Both the position numbers and the translations under genes were made by a program. From Lacibacter luteus (GTDB lineage Bacteria > Bacteroidota > Bacteroidia > Chitinophagales > Chitinophagaceae): DNA of 64,000 bases. The stretch's first letter is position 1; every line of letters starts with the position of its first letter. Location: contig NZ_SDHW01000008.1 of assembly GCF_004118265.1 (NCBI RefSeq), forward strand, positions 62,001 to 126,000, read 5' to 3'. Below are positions 18,753 to 28,115 of the stretch, piece after piece. The notes under the pieces are model-generated. The model saw only the letters and a program-made list of their open reading frames with translations. It was not told where the DNA came from and made no database searches.

Positions 18753-20345
18753 ATGAAAAAGATATTCAATGGTTTGTTTCTGCTGGCAATGATCGTTTCG
18801 ATGAATGCCTGCAAAAAATTAGAACTGGCGCCGGAAGATTATTATGCCAGTGGAAACTTCTGGAAAACCGCTGCTCAGGTAGACGGTGCTATGGTTGGTT
18901 TACATAATCAACTGAGAGGTTTTCAATTTACATTTTTCACACTTGCTGAATTACGTGGAGGTGTGTTTAAAGATGCAACAGGTGCAACCGGAACATCATC
19001 ACTCAACTCTGCAAATATTATTCGCCAGGATTTGCGTGAATCAAGTTCAGGCGTGAGCAGTTGGGCAGGTTTGTATGGTCCTATCTTCCAGGTAAATCTG
19101 TTTATTTACAATGTAGAGAAAGCAGATTTCTTAGCTGAAGCAGATAAGAAATATTATCTCGGACAGGCTTATGGCATCCGTGCCTATTATTACTTTCATC
19201 TGTATCGAACCTACGGTCGTGTGCCATTGGCAACAGAACCAAAAGTGTTGACCAATACACCAACATCTGCAGAGCAGGCATATTTAGCTCGTACAAAAAC
19301 AGAAAAGGAATCATTGGATTTTATTAAGGCAGATGTTGAACGTTCGGCTACCAACTTCGGTACAAACTATACAGTGAAATTCAGCAAAGCCATGTGGTCG
19401 TTACTGGCAACACAAATGCTGAAAGCAGAAGTGTATTTGTGGAGTGCGAAAGTAAAGATCGATGGAGCTGCACCAACAACTACCACTGCCGATCTTGCAA
19501 CAGCACGTACAGCTGTAGAAGATGTAATTGCACGTACTGCTAAACTCAACAGCTTTGCCGATGTGTTTAAGTATGGCAACAAAGGCAACAACGAAGTGAT
19601 CTTTGCGATGCGTTACCAGGTTGGTGAAGCAACAAATAACTATGGACAGTTTATCTATGCACAAACCGATCCGATGAGCAGTTTTGTAACAGTTGGTGGT
19701 GCGCCTTTAACATCCGATCAGGCAGGTGCATCTGCAGCTGATCCGTTGAAAATTGCAGGTGGCGGTACCATTATCCGTTACGAATACAAATACGATCTGT
19801 TTACGAAGTACGATACTGCAACCGACTTGCGTGCACGATCAACCTTCTTCGATTTTTATCGCACACCAACAGCAACTGCATCAAACAAATTTGTGAACCT
19901 GCGTAAATTCTTAGGCACGATAGATGGTACCAACAGAAGTTTTGCAGATGATGTACCGGTATATCGTTGGGCAGAAGCATTGTTGATCTTAGCTGAGATC
20001 AAGAACAAGCAAGGACAAGATCCTTCTGTTGAGATCAATGCAGTTCGTCAGCGTGCTTATGGCAGCAATCCATATCCTGTTTATGTAAACGGAAGTTTTG
20101 AAGCAAATGAAATTACCATCTTCGAAGAGAGAGGAAAAGAATTTGTTGCAGAAGGAAAACGTTGGTACGATCTGCGCCGCATGCAGGATGCAACAGGCGA
20201 TCCGCTTGCATTCCGTACCGATCTGCCATTGATTGGTGTGTTGGATAAAGCAACACAATCGTACAAATTGTTATGGCCTATCGACCGGTCAACATTAAAC
20301 CAGGATCCAACGCTTGAACAAAACATTGGTTATCCCGGAACATAA
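18753..20345 (+). CDS. SusD/RagB-family glycan-binding lipoprotein
   Basis: 530 residues. The lipobox SMNAC places the lipidated cysteine at residue 20, giving an outer-membrane surface lipoprotein. The N-terminal segment LAPEDYYASGNFWKT, the TPR-like helices (YYLGQAYGIRAYYYFHLYRTYG) and the C-terminal ERGKEFVAEGKRWYDLRRM motif are standard SusD features. It should cap the SusC barrel and select the glycan. A strong terminator follows at 20382, so the susCD message may be partly separated from the sialic acid genes. Confidence 0.95.
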   Translation: MKKIFNGLFLLAMIVSMNACKKLELAPEDYYASGNFWKTAAQVDGAMVGLHNQLRGFQFTFFTLAELRGGVFKDATGATGTSSLNSANIIRQDLRESSSGVSSWAGLYGPIFQVNLFIYNVEKADFLAEADKKYYLGQAYGIRAYYYFHLYRTYGRVPLATEPKVLTNTPTSAEQAYLARTKTEKESLDFIKADVERSATNFGTNYTVKFSKAMWSLLATQMLKAEVYLWSAKVKIDGAAPTTTTADLATARTAVEDVIARTAKLNSFADVFKYGNKGNNEVIFAMRYQVGEATNNYGQFIYAQTDPMSSFVTVGGAPLTSDQAGASAADPLKIAGGGTIIRYEYKYDLFTKYDTATDLRARSTFFDFYRTPTATASNKFVNLRKFLGTIDGTNRSFADDVPVYRWAEALLILAEIKNKQGQDPSVEINAVRQRAYGSNPYPVYVNGSFEANEITIFEERGKEFVAEGKRWYDLRRMQDATGDPLAFRTDLPLIGVLDKATQSYKLLWPIDRSTLNQDPTLEQNIGYPGT

Positions 20346-20381
20346 ATCAGTAATCGTTAGTTAATAATCAGCAGTTAGTTT

Positions 20382-20408
20382 ACCGGGAGTAGTCTTACTC
20401 CCGGTTTT
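20382..20408 (+). terminator. Intrinsic terminator after susD
   Basis: A perfect 10 bp stem, ACCGGGAGTA (20382-20391) pairing with 20396-20405, with loop GTCT and a short T run. It would limit read-through from susCD into the downstream nan-type genes and so set their relative expression. Confidence 0.85.
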
Positions 20409-20442
20409 AAAAAGTATTACCTAAATTTTAGAACTTGTGAAT

Positions 20443-21384
20443 ATGAACAGAAAATATTTAGAAGGATTGATTGCCGCACCATTTACACCCATGCATAAAG
20501 ATGGTTCACTCAATCTTACCATTATACCGGCGTATTATGAAATGTTGAAAGCAAACGGCGTGAAAGGTGCGTTTATTTGCGGATCAACAGGAGAGGGTGT
20601 TTCGTTATCGTTAAACGAAAAGAAAGCAGTAGCTGAAGCATGGGCTGCTGTTACAAAAGATGATGCCGGTTTTATTGTGATGCCTTTGCTGGGCGGCACT
20701 TGTTTAACTGATTGTAAAGAACTGGCCTTGCATGCAAAAGAGATCGGGCTTGATGCTATTTCGTTTACAGCACCATTTTATTTTAAACCTGCTTCGGTAG
20801 AAATGCTGGCGAAGGCTTGCAGTGAAGTTGCATCGGTAGTACCTGATATGCCGTTCTATTATTATCATATTCCGGTGTTAACAGGTGTAGGTTTCCCGAT
20901 GATTGAATTACTAAAAGCAGTGGATGATCTTATTCCCAATTTTGCAGGTATAAAATACACACATGAAGATTTTATGGATTTTCTTTCCTGCATGAATTTC
21001 AAAGATGGGAAGTATGATATGCTGTGGGGACGGGATGAAAACATGTTGCCGGCATTGGCATTGGGTACAAAAGCAGCAGTTGGCAGTACCTTTAACTATG
21101 CAGCGCCGTTGTATTACGATTTGATCGATGCATTTAACAACGGCGAATTAAAAACAGCGAATGCTTTACAGCAAAAGTCAATCGATATGATTACTTTGTT
21201 GGGTAAGTACGGCGGTATTGCAACAGGTAAAGCATATATGAAATTGCTGGGCATCGATTGTGGTGAGTTCCGTTTGCCTGTAAAGAATATGACAGTAACG
21301 GAATTTGAATTATTTAAGAAAGACGTGGAAGCAGTTGGCTTCAATACATTTTCATCACGCTTACAATCCGCAGTGAATGCATAA
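20443..21384 (+). CDS. nanA: N-acetylneuraminate lyase (DHDPS/NAL family)
   Basis: 313 residues from ATG 20443 (a GTG two codons earlier is less likely). A cytoplasmic class I aldolase that splits N-acetylneuraminate to N-acetylmannosamine and pyruvate. Visible family residues are the GSTGE carboxylate-binding loop (47-51), YYYHIP with the catalytic Tyr (about 141) and the Schiff-base Lys in AGIKYTHEDF (Lys171). The GIKYT sequence and the length match sialate lyases rather than dihydrodipicolinate synthase. Neighbours are the neuraminate epimerase, transporter, sialidase and AGE epimerase, which together form a complete Nan pathway. A 2-keto-3-deoxy-sugar acid aldolase is a less likely alternative. 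Confidence 0.88.
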   Translation: MNRKYLEGLIAAPFTPMHKDGSLNLTIIPAYYEMLKANGVKGAFICGSTGEGVSLSLNEKKAVAEAWAAVTKDDAGFIVMPLLGGTCLTDCKELALHAKEIGLDAISFTAPFYFKPASVEMLAKACSEVASVVPDMPFYYYHIPVLTGVGFPMIELLKAVDDLIPNFAGIKYTHEDFMDFLSCMNFKDGKYDMLWGRDENMLPALALGTKAAVGSTFNYAAPLYYDLIDAFNNGELKTANALQQKSIDMITLLGKYGGIATGKAYMKLLGIDCGEFRLPVKNMTVTEFELFKKDVEAVGFNTFSSRLQSAVNA

Positions 21385-21390
21385 ACAGTA

Positions 21391-22530
21391 ATGATCCGTT
21401 TATACATATCGTTTCTTTCACTTCTCATGTTTTTTACTACAGCTATACAAGCACAGAAAAAACAGGAGCTGAAACTGCAATGGAGTATTGCAGCAGAGCT
21501 TCCTGTTACCACAAACGGACAAACTGCATTAGGTTTTGCCGGAATGGTTGCTGCTGTGCACAACAATAAATTAATAATTGCCGGTGGTGCAAACTTTCCG
21601 GATGCCATGCCTTGGAACGGCGGCAAGAAAAAATATTACGATGATGTGTATGTGTATGCAAAGAAGGGAAGCCGCTTTGTTTTGCAACAGCAAACAAAAT
21701 TAACCGAGGCCATTGCGTATGCTGCAAGTGGTTCCACAACAAAAGGAATTGTAGTTGCAGGTGGTGAAAATGAACATGGTCTCAGCAAAAAAGTGTACCT
21801 GCTTACCATAAACAACACAACGGTTGCAACAACATCGTTGCCCGATCTTCCATTTGCTGTTACCAATGCATCGTTGACTGTTGTCGATTCGAAAATTTAT
21901 TTGGGTGGAGGTGAAACAGCAACAGAAACAAGCAACCAGTTCATCGTACTTGATCTCAATAACATTGCAAGTGGCTGGCAACAGTTACCTCAATTGTCCA
22001 AGCCAACGTCGCATGCAGTATTGCTTGCAATTAACAATGAAATTTATCTCGCAGGTGGCCGTAAGAAAAACAGCAACGGCATCAGCGATTTGTACAGCTC
22101 CGTTTATACATTCAATACCTTAACCAATCAGTGGACAGAAAAAGCAGCACTGCCTTATGCATTAAGTGCTGGCAGTGGTGTTGTTTATCAAAACAAAATC
22201 TTGTTGTTTGGTGGTGATAAAGGTGCAACCTTTCATCGCACAGAAGAATTAATTGCAGCCATCAACAACAGCAAAGACGAAAACGAAAAGCAACGGTTGA
22301 CCGAAGAGAAAGCAAAACTGCAAACCAATCATCCGGGGTTCAGTAAAGAAATATTAGCATACGATATTATTGCTGATTCGTGGCAAATGATCGGCAACAT
22401 TCCTTACGATACACCTGTTACTACTACAGCAGTGAAATGGAATGATTGTTTTATTCTTCCAAGCGGAGAAATAAAAGCAGGGATTCGTTCTTCGTTTATT
22501 TTATCAGTTAAAACAACAACTCGAAAATGA
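21391..22530 (+). CDS. nanM: N-acetylneuraminate epimerase-like Kelch protein (cyclically permuted mutarotase)
   Basis: 379 residues with a signal peptide (to about residue 22, AIQAQ). Kelch-type blades are visible: GGANFPDAMPWNGGKK, AGGENEHG, GGGETATET, AGGRKKNSNG and FGGDKGATFHR. The PDAMPWNGG segment is characteristic of the NanM/permuted mutarotase group, which converts alpha- to beta-N-acetylneuraminate. The enzyme is periplasmic and speeds use of sialic acid released by the sialidase. The gene starts 6 bp after nanA and its stop overlaps the transporter start by 4 bp (ATGA), indicating translational coupling. Confidence 0.85.
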   Translation: MIRLYISFLSLLMFFTTAIQAQKKQELKLQWSIAAELPVTTNGQTALGFAGMVAAVHNNKLIIAGGANFPDAMPWNGGKKKYYDDVYVYAKKGSRFVLQQQTKLTEAIAYAASGSTTKGIVVAGGENEHGLSKKVYLLTINNTTVATTSLPDLPFAVTNASLTVVDSKIYLGGGETATETSNQFIVLDLNNIASGWQQLPQLSKPTSHAVLLAINNEIYLAGGRKKNSNGISDLYSSVYTFNTLTNQWTEKAALPYALSAGSGVVYQNKILLFGGDKGATFHRTEELIAAINNSKDENEKQRLTEEKAKLQTNHPGFSKEILAYDIIADSWQMIGNIPYDTPVTTTAVKWNDCFILPSGEIKAGIRSSFILSVKTTTRK

Positions 22531-23747
22531 GTAGTTCGAAATCATATCCCTGGATCGTTGTTGGTTTACTCTGGGTAGTGGCCCTGCTCAATTATATGGA
22601 CAGGCAAATGCTCAGCACCATGAAACCATCCATGATGCTGGATATTGCCGAGCTGCAAACAGCTACCAATTTCGGCAGACTCATGGCCATCTTTTTATGG
22701 ATCTATGGTTTTATGAGTCCCGTTGCAGGTATGATCGCTGATCGCATCAACCGTAAATGGCTCATTGTTGTCAGTCTGTTTGTATGGAGTGCAGTTACAT
22801 GGACGATGGGCTATGCACAAAACTTCACACAACTTTACTGGCTGCGTGCTGTCATGGGCGTTAGTGAGGCGTTGTACATTCCTGCAGGTTTATCACTCAT
22901 TGCCGATTACCATAGCGATAAAACAAGGTCACTGGCAGTTGGTATTCACATGACAGGTTTGTATATGGGGCAAGCGCTTGGTGGCTTTGGTGCAACCATT
23001 GCATCAGCTTTCTCTTGGAAAACTGCTTTTCATACATTTGGTTTGATCGGTATTTGTTATGCTGTTGTGCTGATGGTTTTCCTGCGGGAGAAAAAAGCAA
23101 CAACAATTGAAACAACACAAACAGAAAAGCCATCTATTACAAAAGGTCTTGCATTACTCTTCAGCAATATTTCTTTCTGGATCATCTTACTGTATTTCGC
23201 AGTACCAAGTTTGCCTGGCTGGGGCGTAAAGAACTGGCTGCCGACATTGTTTGCCGATAGCTTACAAATTGATATGTCGAAAGCAGGTCCATTATCAACC
23301 ATCACCATTGCAGCATCATCTTTTATCGGTGTCATCTTCGGTGGTATTTTGTCCGATCGCTGGGTGCAGAAAAATATTCGTGGAAGAATTTATACCAGTG
23401 CCATAGGTTTGGGTTTAACCATCCCTTCGTTGTTGTTTGTTGGTTTCGGAAGTTCGTTGTTCAGTGTAATTGGTGCAGCATTCTGTTTTGGTTTCGGCTT
23501 TGGTATGTTCGATGCGAACAATATGCCCATCCTTTGCCAGTTTGTTTCATCAAAGTACAGAGCAACAGCATATGGACTGATGAACATGGTTGGTGTGTTT
23601 GCGGGTGCATTCATCACCGATTGGTTAGGCAAATCAACTGATGCCGGAAACCTGGGAAGAGATTTTGCCATGTTGGCCGGTATTGTATTGGTGGCTTTGG
23701 TTGTGCAATTGTTATTTCTTAAACCTAAATCAACAAGTGTTGATTAA
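22527..23747 (+). CDS. MFS transporter, probable sialic acid permease
   Basis: 406 residues with 12 hydrophobic segments. The MFS signature between TM2 and TM3 (GMIADRINRKWL) and the N-terminal NYMDRQML motif match the anion/sugar-acid (ACS) branch. Bacteroidota use an MFS permease (NanT type) to move N-acetylneuraminate across the inner membrane, and the position between epimerase and sialidase points to that substrate. The start codon overlaps the preceding stop. Substrate is inferred from context; hexuronate transport is the main alternative in this branch. Confidence 0.85.
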   Translation: MSSSKSYPWIVVGLLWVVALLNYMDRQMLSTMKPSMMLDIAELQTATNFGRLMAIFLWIYGFMSPVAGMIADRINRKWLIVVSLFVWSAVTWTMGYAQNFTQLYWLRAVMGVSEALYIPAGLSLIADYHSDKTRSLAVGIHMTGLYMGQALGGFGATIASAFSWKTAFHTFGLIGICYAVVLMVFLREKKATTIETTQTEKPSITKGLALLFSNISFWIILLYFAVPSLPGWGVKNWLPTLFADSLQIDMSKAGPLSTITIAASSFIGVIFGGILSDRWVQKNIRGRIYTSAIGLGLTIPSLLFVGFGSSLFSVIGAAFCFGFGFGMFDANNMPILCQFVSSKYRATAYGLMNMVGVFAGAFITDWLGKSTDAGNLGRDFAMLAGIVLVALVVQLLFLKPKSTSVD

Positions 23748-23770
23748 TCAGTAAAGTGTAAACGATTGAT

Positions 23771-25357
23771 ATGAACAAAAAGAGATTTTATTTTTTAGTG
23801 TGGTGTTTGTTAATAGCTGCACCAGTTGTATTTGCACAAAGCAAATCAATTATTAAAATTACTGCTATATCGCCGGTAGTTCCTGCTGTAAAAAGAGTTG
23901 ATCAGAATTTACTGATGCAGATACGCATTTATGTGCCCGCAGGTAAAACAGTTACGTATAAGCAACTGCAGCTGAGTTTTGATAAAGCGGCAGTGGCTGC
24001 TATCAGCAAAATTGAATTGTACAATGCAAACACCGAGGCAGTATTGAACAAATCGGCGGTATTACTGACATCGTCCGAAAAAATAACAGCAACAACTGTA
24101 TTGCCGATCGATCTTACTGTCAATCCTGGCATCATCAATTTACTTGTCTCTGTAACGCTTAATGAAAATGCAATCGTAGGCAGTAAGTTTTTTGCAAAAG
24201 CAACACAGTTAGTTACAACAAAAAACGAAAAGCACTTGGTTGTTGAAAAAGCAAGCACAGCTACGGTGAAAACTTCTAATGTGCATCGTGTAGCAGAAGC
24301 AGTGCGTTTGGCTGCTGAAGACAATGTACATTCTTATCGCATACCAGGTATGATCACTACCAATAAAGGAACATTGATTACTGTGTATGATGTGCGTTAT
24401 AAAAACAGTGCTGATCTTCCCGGTAATATTGATGTGGGTATGAGTCGTAGTACCGATGGCGGACAAACATGGCAGCCAATGAAAATTATTATGGACATGG
24501 GCGAGCCGCATGAAAACAATGGCATTGGTGATCCTTGTATTCTTTTCGATCCTGTTACAAAAAAATTATGGGTAGCTGCATTGTGGAGCAAAGGCAATCG
24601 TTCCATTGCAGGTTCAAAGCCGGGACTTTCACCCGATACAACAGGACAGTTTGTGTTCGTGAGCAGCGATGATGATGGTGTTACATGGAGCAAGCCGTAC
24701 AGCATTACCGAACAGGTAAAAAATCCTGCGTGGCATTTGTATTTCAATGGTCCGGGTAATGGTATTGCTATGCAAAACGGCACATTGGTTTTTCCATCGC
24801 AGTATTGGGATGAAACAACAAAACCTTCTTCCGTTGGTATTCCGCATTCATCGATTATCTACAGCAACGATCATGGTAAAACATGGAAGAGTGGCGTGGG
24901 TGCAAAAAGCAACACAACAGAAGCGCAGGTAGTAGAAACAACTCCCGGCACATTAATGCTGAACATGCGTGATAACCGTGGACGTTACAGAAGTGTGGCA
25001 ACAACAAAAGATATGGGACAAACATGGACAGAGCATGCAACTTCTTATGAAGCATTGATCGATCCTGTTTGCCAGGCCAGCATTATTAAAGCAAGAGTAA
25101 ATGTAAAAGGACAAATGAAAGATGTGTTGTTCTTCAGCAACGTTAATTCCGATCGTGCAAGGATCAATACTACTGTGAAAGCAAGTCTTGATATGGGAGA
25201 AACATGGTTGCCTGCCAATGAATTGCTGATCGATGCAAGAGGAAGTTGGGGTTATTCTGTTTTGTCGAGGATCGATGACCATCATCTCGGATTGTTTTAC
25301 GAAGGCACAGGTGCCATGTATTTTATCCGTATTCCTGTAAATGATATCATTAAATAA
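23771..25357 (+). CDS. Exo-alpha-sialidase (GH33)
   Basis: 528 residues with a signal peptide (to about residue 22, VFAQ). Residues ~25-165 form a beta-rich N-terminal sialidase domain as in Bacteroides sialidases. The catalytic propeller starts with the arginine-triad motif YRIP (189-192) and carries five Asp boxes: STDGGQTW, SDDDGVTW, SNDHGKTW, TKDMGQTW and SLDMGETW. A GSWGYS segment near the C-terminus holds the probable nucleophilic Tyr. The enzyme removes terminal sialic acid from glycans outside the inner membrane and supplies the epimerase, permease and lyase encoded beside it. Confidence 0.93.
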   Translation: MNKKRFYFLVWCLLIAAPVVFAQSKSIIKITAISPVVPAVKRVDQNLLMQIRIYVPAGKTVTYKQLQLSFDKAAVAAISKIELYNANTEAVLNKSAVLLTSSEKITATTVLPIDLTVNPGIINLLVSVTLNENAIVGSKFFAKATQLVTTKNEKHLVVEKASTATVKTSNVHRVAEAVRLAAEDNVHSYRIPGMITTNKGTLITVYDVRYKNSADLPGNIDVGMSRSTDGGQTWQPMKIIMDMGEPHENNGIGDPCILFDPVTKKLWVAALWSKGNRSIAGSKPGLSPDTTGQFVFVSSDDDGVTWSKPYSITEQVKNPAWHLYFNGPGNGIAMQNGTLVFPSQYWDETTKPSSVGIPHSSIIYSNDHGKTWKSGVGAKSNTTEAQVVETTPGTLMLNMRDNRGRYRSVATTKDMGQTWTEHATSYEALIDPVCQASIIKARVNVKGQMKDVLFFSNVNSDRARINTTVKASLDMGETWLPANELLIDARGSWGYSVLSRIDDHHLGLFYEGTGAMYFIRIPVNDIIK

Positions 25358-25365
25358 ATCAGTTG

Positions 25366-26550
25366 ATGGCTTATACAAGAGAAGACCTGGTTGCTTTGCA
25401 GCAATTTTACAGCAACCAGTTGTTGAATGATACCGTTCCGTTTTGGTTTCCCGGTTCGTTCGATACAGAACATGGTGGTTTTTTATTAATGCGTGATGCA
25501 GATGGTTCATTGATCGATGATGACAAAGCAGTGTGGATACAGGGAAGAGCTACATGGCTTTTATCAACCTTGTACAACACCGTTGAGCAAAAACAGGAAT
25601 GGCTGGATGGTGCAAAGTTGGGTTATGAATTTCTCAACAAACATTGCTTTGACAGTGACGGTCAAATGTTCTTTCATGTAACACGTGATGGGCAGCCAAT
25701 CCGTAAGCGTCGTTATTATTTCTCCGAAACATTTTATGTAATTGCTGCTGCGGCTTATGCAAAAGCAAGCGGCAGTGAAGAAGCAGCTGCCAATGCAAGA
25801 AGAGTATTTGGCGAATGTATTGCCTACGCAAGTGGTGAAAAAACATTGCCTGCAAAGTTTACCGGCACCCGACCAACACGTGGTATTGGTGTGCCCATGA
25901 TCATGACTAATACAGCGCAACAGTTAAGAGAGGTGATTGGTGATGATCGTTGCGATGAATGGATAACAAAATGGATTAGCGATATTGAAACTTACTTTGT
26001 AAAAGATGATATCAAATGTGTGATGGAACAGGTGGCGCCTGATGGAAGCATCATCGATCATATTGATGGGCGCACACTCAATCCCGGTCATGCTATTGAA
26101 GGTGCATGGTTTATTCTGCACGAAGCAAAACACCGTAACAACGATCCGCACCTGATTGAACTTGGTTGCAAAATGCTCGACTATATGTGGGAGCGTGGAT
26201 GGGATAAAGAGCATGGAGGCATTTTGTATTTCCGTGATGTGTATAATAAACCTGTGCAGGAATACTGGCAGGATATGAAATTTTGGTGGCCGCACAACGA
26301 AGTGATCATTGCTACTTTGCTTGCGTATTTAATGACAGGTAACGAAAAATATGCACAATGGCATAAACAGGTGCATGAATATGCGTACAGTCATTTTCAC
26401 GATAAAGAAAACGGTGAGTGGTTTGGTTACCTGCATCGTGATGGTAGTATTGCACAAACAGCAAAAGGAAATTTATTCAAAGGGCCATTTCATTTGCCAC
26501 GACAGGAATGGTATTGTATGCAGACACTGAAGGAACATTTGCTGAAATGA
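25366..26550 (+). CDS. AGE-family N-acylglucosamine 2-epimerase
   Basis: 394 residues from ATG 25366, one codon after a TTG. An alpha/alpha-barrel protein without a signal peptide, so cytoplasmic. Family features are ERGWDKEHGGILYFRD, FWWPHNEVIIATL and NPGHAIEGAWF, the last two holding the catalytic His residues. In Bacteroidota sialic acid catabolism (the NanLET-type route) this enzyme converts N-acetylmannosamine, the NanA product, to N-acetylglucosamine before phosphorylation. The gene lies 8 bp after the sialidase stop. Cellobiose 2-epimerase is a family alternative but fits the context less well. Confidence 0.88.
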   Translation: MAYTREDLVALQQFYSNQLLNDTVPFWFPGSFDTEHGGFLLMRDADGSLIDDDKAVWIQGRATWLLSTLYNTVEQKQEWLDGAKLGYEFLNKHCFDSDGQMFFHVTRDGQPIRKRRYYFSETFYVIAAAAYAKASGSEEAAANARRVFGECIAYASGEKTLPAKFTGTRPTRGIGVPMIMTNTAQQLREVIGDDRCDEWITKWISDIETYFVKDDIKCVMEQVAPDGSIIDHIDGRTLNPGHAIEGAWFILHEAKHRNNDPHLIELGCKMLDYMWERGWDKEHGGILYFRDVYNKPVQEYWQDMKFWWPHNEVIIATLLAYLMTGNEKYAQWHKQVHEYAYSHFHDKENGEWFGYLHRDGSIAQTAKGNLFKGPFHLPRQEWYCMQTLKEHLLK

Positions 26551-26627
26551 TTTTTGCGCATACGGTTGAGCGTTCGTAGAAGAATTATTTTATGTTATTT
26601 ACAGGAGCATATTTACTTGTTAAGACA

Positions 26628-28115
26628 ATGAAATACTTGTCATTTGGTTTACTTTTTTTTCCCATTGTTGCCACCGCTCAGTTTTCGGTGGCAACTGTTT
26701 TTTCGGGCAATATGGTTTTGCAAAGAGAAAAGCCAATTGCTGTTTGGGGAAAAGCCATTCCCGGAAATACTGTTGAAGTAAGATTGGGCAGAAATAGGAG
26801 TACCACTGTCACAAAAAGCGATTCATCCTGGATCGTTTATTTACCAAAGCAAAAAGCAAACACAGAAAGTCAAACGCTTTATGTGAGCAGTGCTGATACC
26901 GCTGTTCTGTTTTCGAATATTTTGATTGGTGATGTATGGATATGTTCGGGACAAAGTAATATGGAGTGGGCAATGAAAAAGGAAATGCATTGGAATGAAG
27001 AGAAGCTCAAAGCAAATCAACCAATGATCCGTTTTATGAATCCGCCTCCTGCCGGTCGTTATGTGTATGGCGTGGCTTATACCGATTCACTCACACGTCG
27101 TTTAAATGAAGACAGTTTTTATTTATGGAACGGATGGGAGCTTTGCGATTCAAGTACCGTACAAACCATGAGTGCGGTAGCTTATTATTTTGCCAAAAGC
27201 ATAGTTGCAAATGAACATGTTCCAATCGGTTTGATCAATCTTTCTATTGGCGGCGCACCTGCTGAAACGTTTATACGTGTTGATGCAATGCGTAACAGTA
27301 AACAGTTTGCAGAGAAAGTAAAAGGTAATTGGTTAAGCAATGATGCATTGCCGAAATGGATGCGTCAACGTGGTAGTGAAAATGTAGGCAATCTATCTTT
27401 TGTACCTGCAGATGAACTTGGTCCCAATCATGCATACAAACCGGGCTTTGCTTACACGGCAGGTATCGAGCCATTGCTTCAGTTTCCGGTAAGAGGCGTG
27501 CTTTGGTACCAGGGCGAAACGAATGCAGAAGAGATTGAACGTGTAAACGAATACCGGTCGTTAATAAAGTTGTTGATCGATGATTATCGGCTGCAATGGA
27601 AACAAGCAGATATGCCTTTTTATTGGGTGCAGTTATCTTCTATTGAACGCCCACTGTGGCACATGTTCAGAGATGAGCAACGTAAATTACTGGCTGATGT
27701 AAAGAATGGCGGTATGGCAGTTTGTAGTGATGTTGGTGCTAAGAATGATGTACATCCCACCAATAAAAAAGCAGTAGGTGAACGTTTGGCAAGATGGGCT
27801 TTATATACTACTTATGGCAAAAAGGAAATTGTTCCTTCCGGCCCACTACCTGTGAAAGCTGTTTATACGAACGGGCAGGTAATTATTTCTTTCCGTTATG
27901 CAGATGGTTTGCAAACAAAAAATAACGAATTGTTGCAGGGTTTTTCTATTGATGGTGAAGAAGTAACTGAGGCTTTCATTCAGAATAAACATGTGTTAGT
28001 GAAAACGAAACAAAAGCCTGCCTATATTTATTATGGCTGGCAACCATTCAGTAAAGGTAATTTGCTGAATGCTGAACAATTGCCGGCTTCCACCTTTAAA
28101 CTAAAAGTTGAATGA
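26628..28115 (+). CDS. Sialate O-acetylesterase (SGNH hydrolase)
   Basis: 495 residues from ATG 26628, chosen over 26592 because it starts a clean signal peptide (MKYLSFGLLFFPIVATAQF). SGNH blocks are CSGQSNMEW (nucleophilic Ser about 110), NLSIGGAPAETF (Gly block), WYQGETNA and DVHPTNK (Asp/His). This combination is the sialate O-acetylesterase family, which removes 9-O- or 4-O-acetyl groups from sialic acid so that sialidase and lyase can act. It is coupled to the fucosidase gene by a 4 bp overlap. Confidence 0.9.
   Translation: MKYLSFGLLFFPIVATAQFSVATVFSGNMVLQREKPIAVWGKAIPGNTVEVRLGRNRSTTVTKSDSSWIVYLPKQKANTESQTLYVSSADTAVLFSNILIGDVWICSGQSNMEWAMKKEMHWNEEKLKANQPMIRFMNPPPAGRYVYGVAYTDSLTRRLNEDSFYLWNGWELCDSSTVQTMSAVAYYFAKSIVANEHVPIGLINLSIGGAPAETFIRVDAMRNSKQFAEKVKGNWLSNDALPKWMRQRGSENVGNLSFVPADELGPNHAYKPGFAYTAGIEPLLQFPVRGVLWYQGETNAEEIERVNEYRSLIKLLIDDYRLQWKQADMPFYWVQLSSIERPLWHMFRDEQRKLLADVKNGGMAVCSDVGAKNDVHPTNKKAVGERLARWALYTTYGKKEIVPSGPLPVKAVYTNGQVIISFRYADGLQTKNNELLQGFSIDGEEVTEAFIQNKHVLVKTKQKPAYIYYGWQPFSKGNLLNAEQLPASTFKLKVE

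Noticed and set aside
15456-20345. SusC/D controlled by an ECF sigma/FecR pair
   Set aside because: The transporter lacks an STN signalling domain and no fecR or sigma gene is adjacent; the only ECF gene in the window is 28 kb away.
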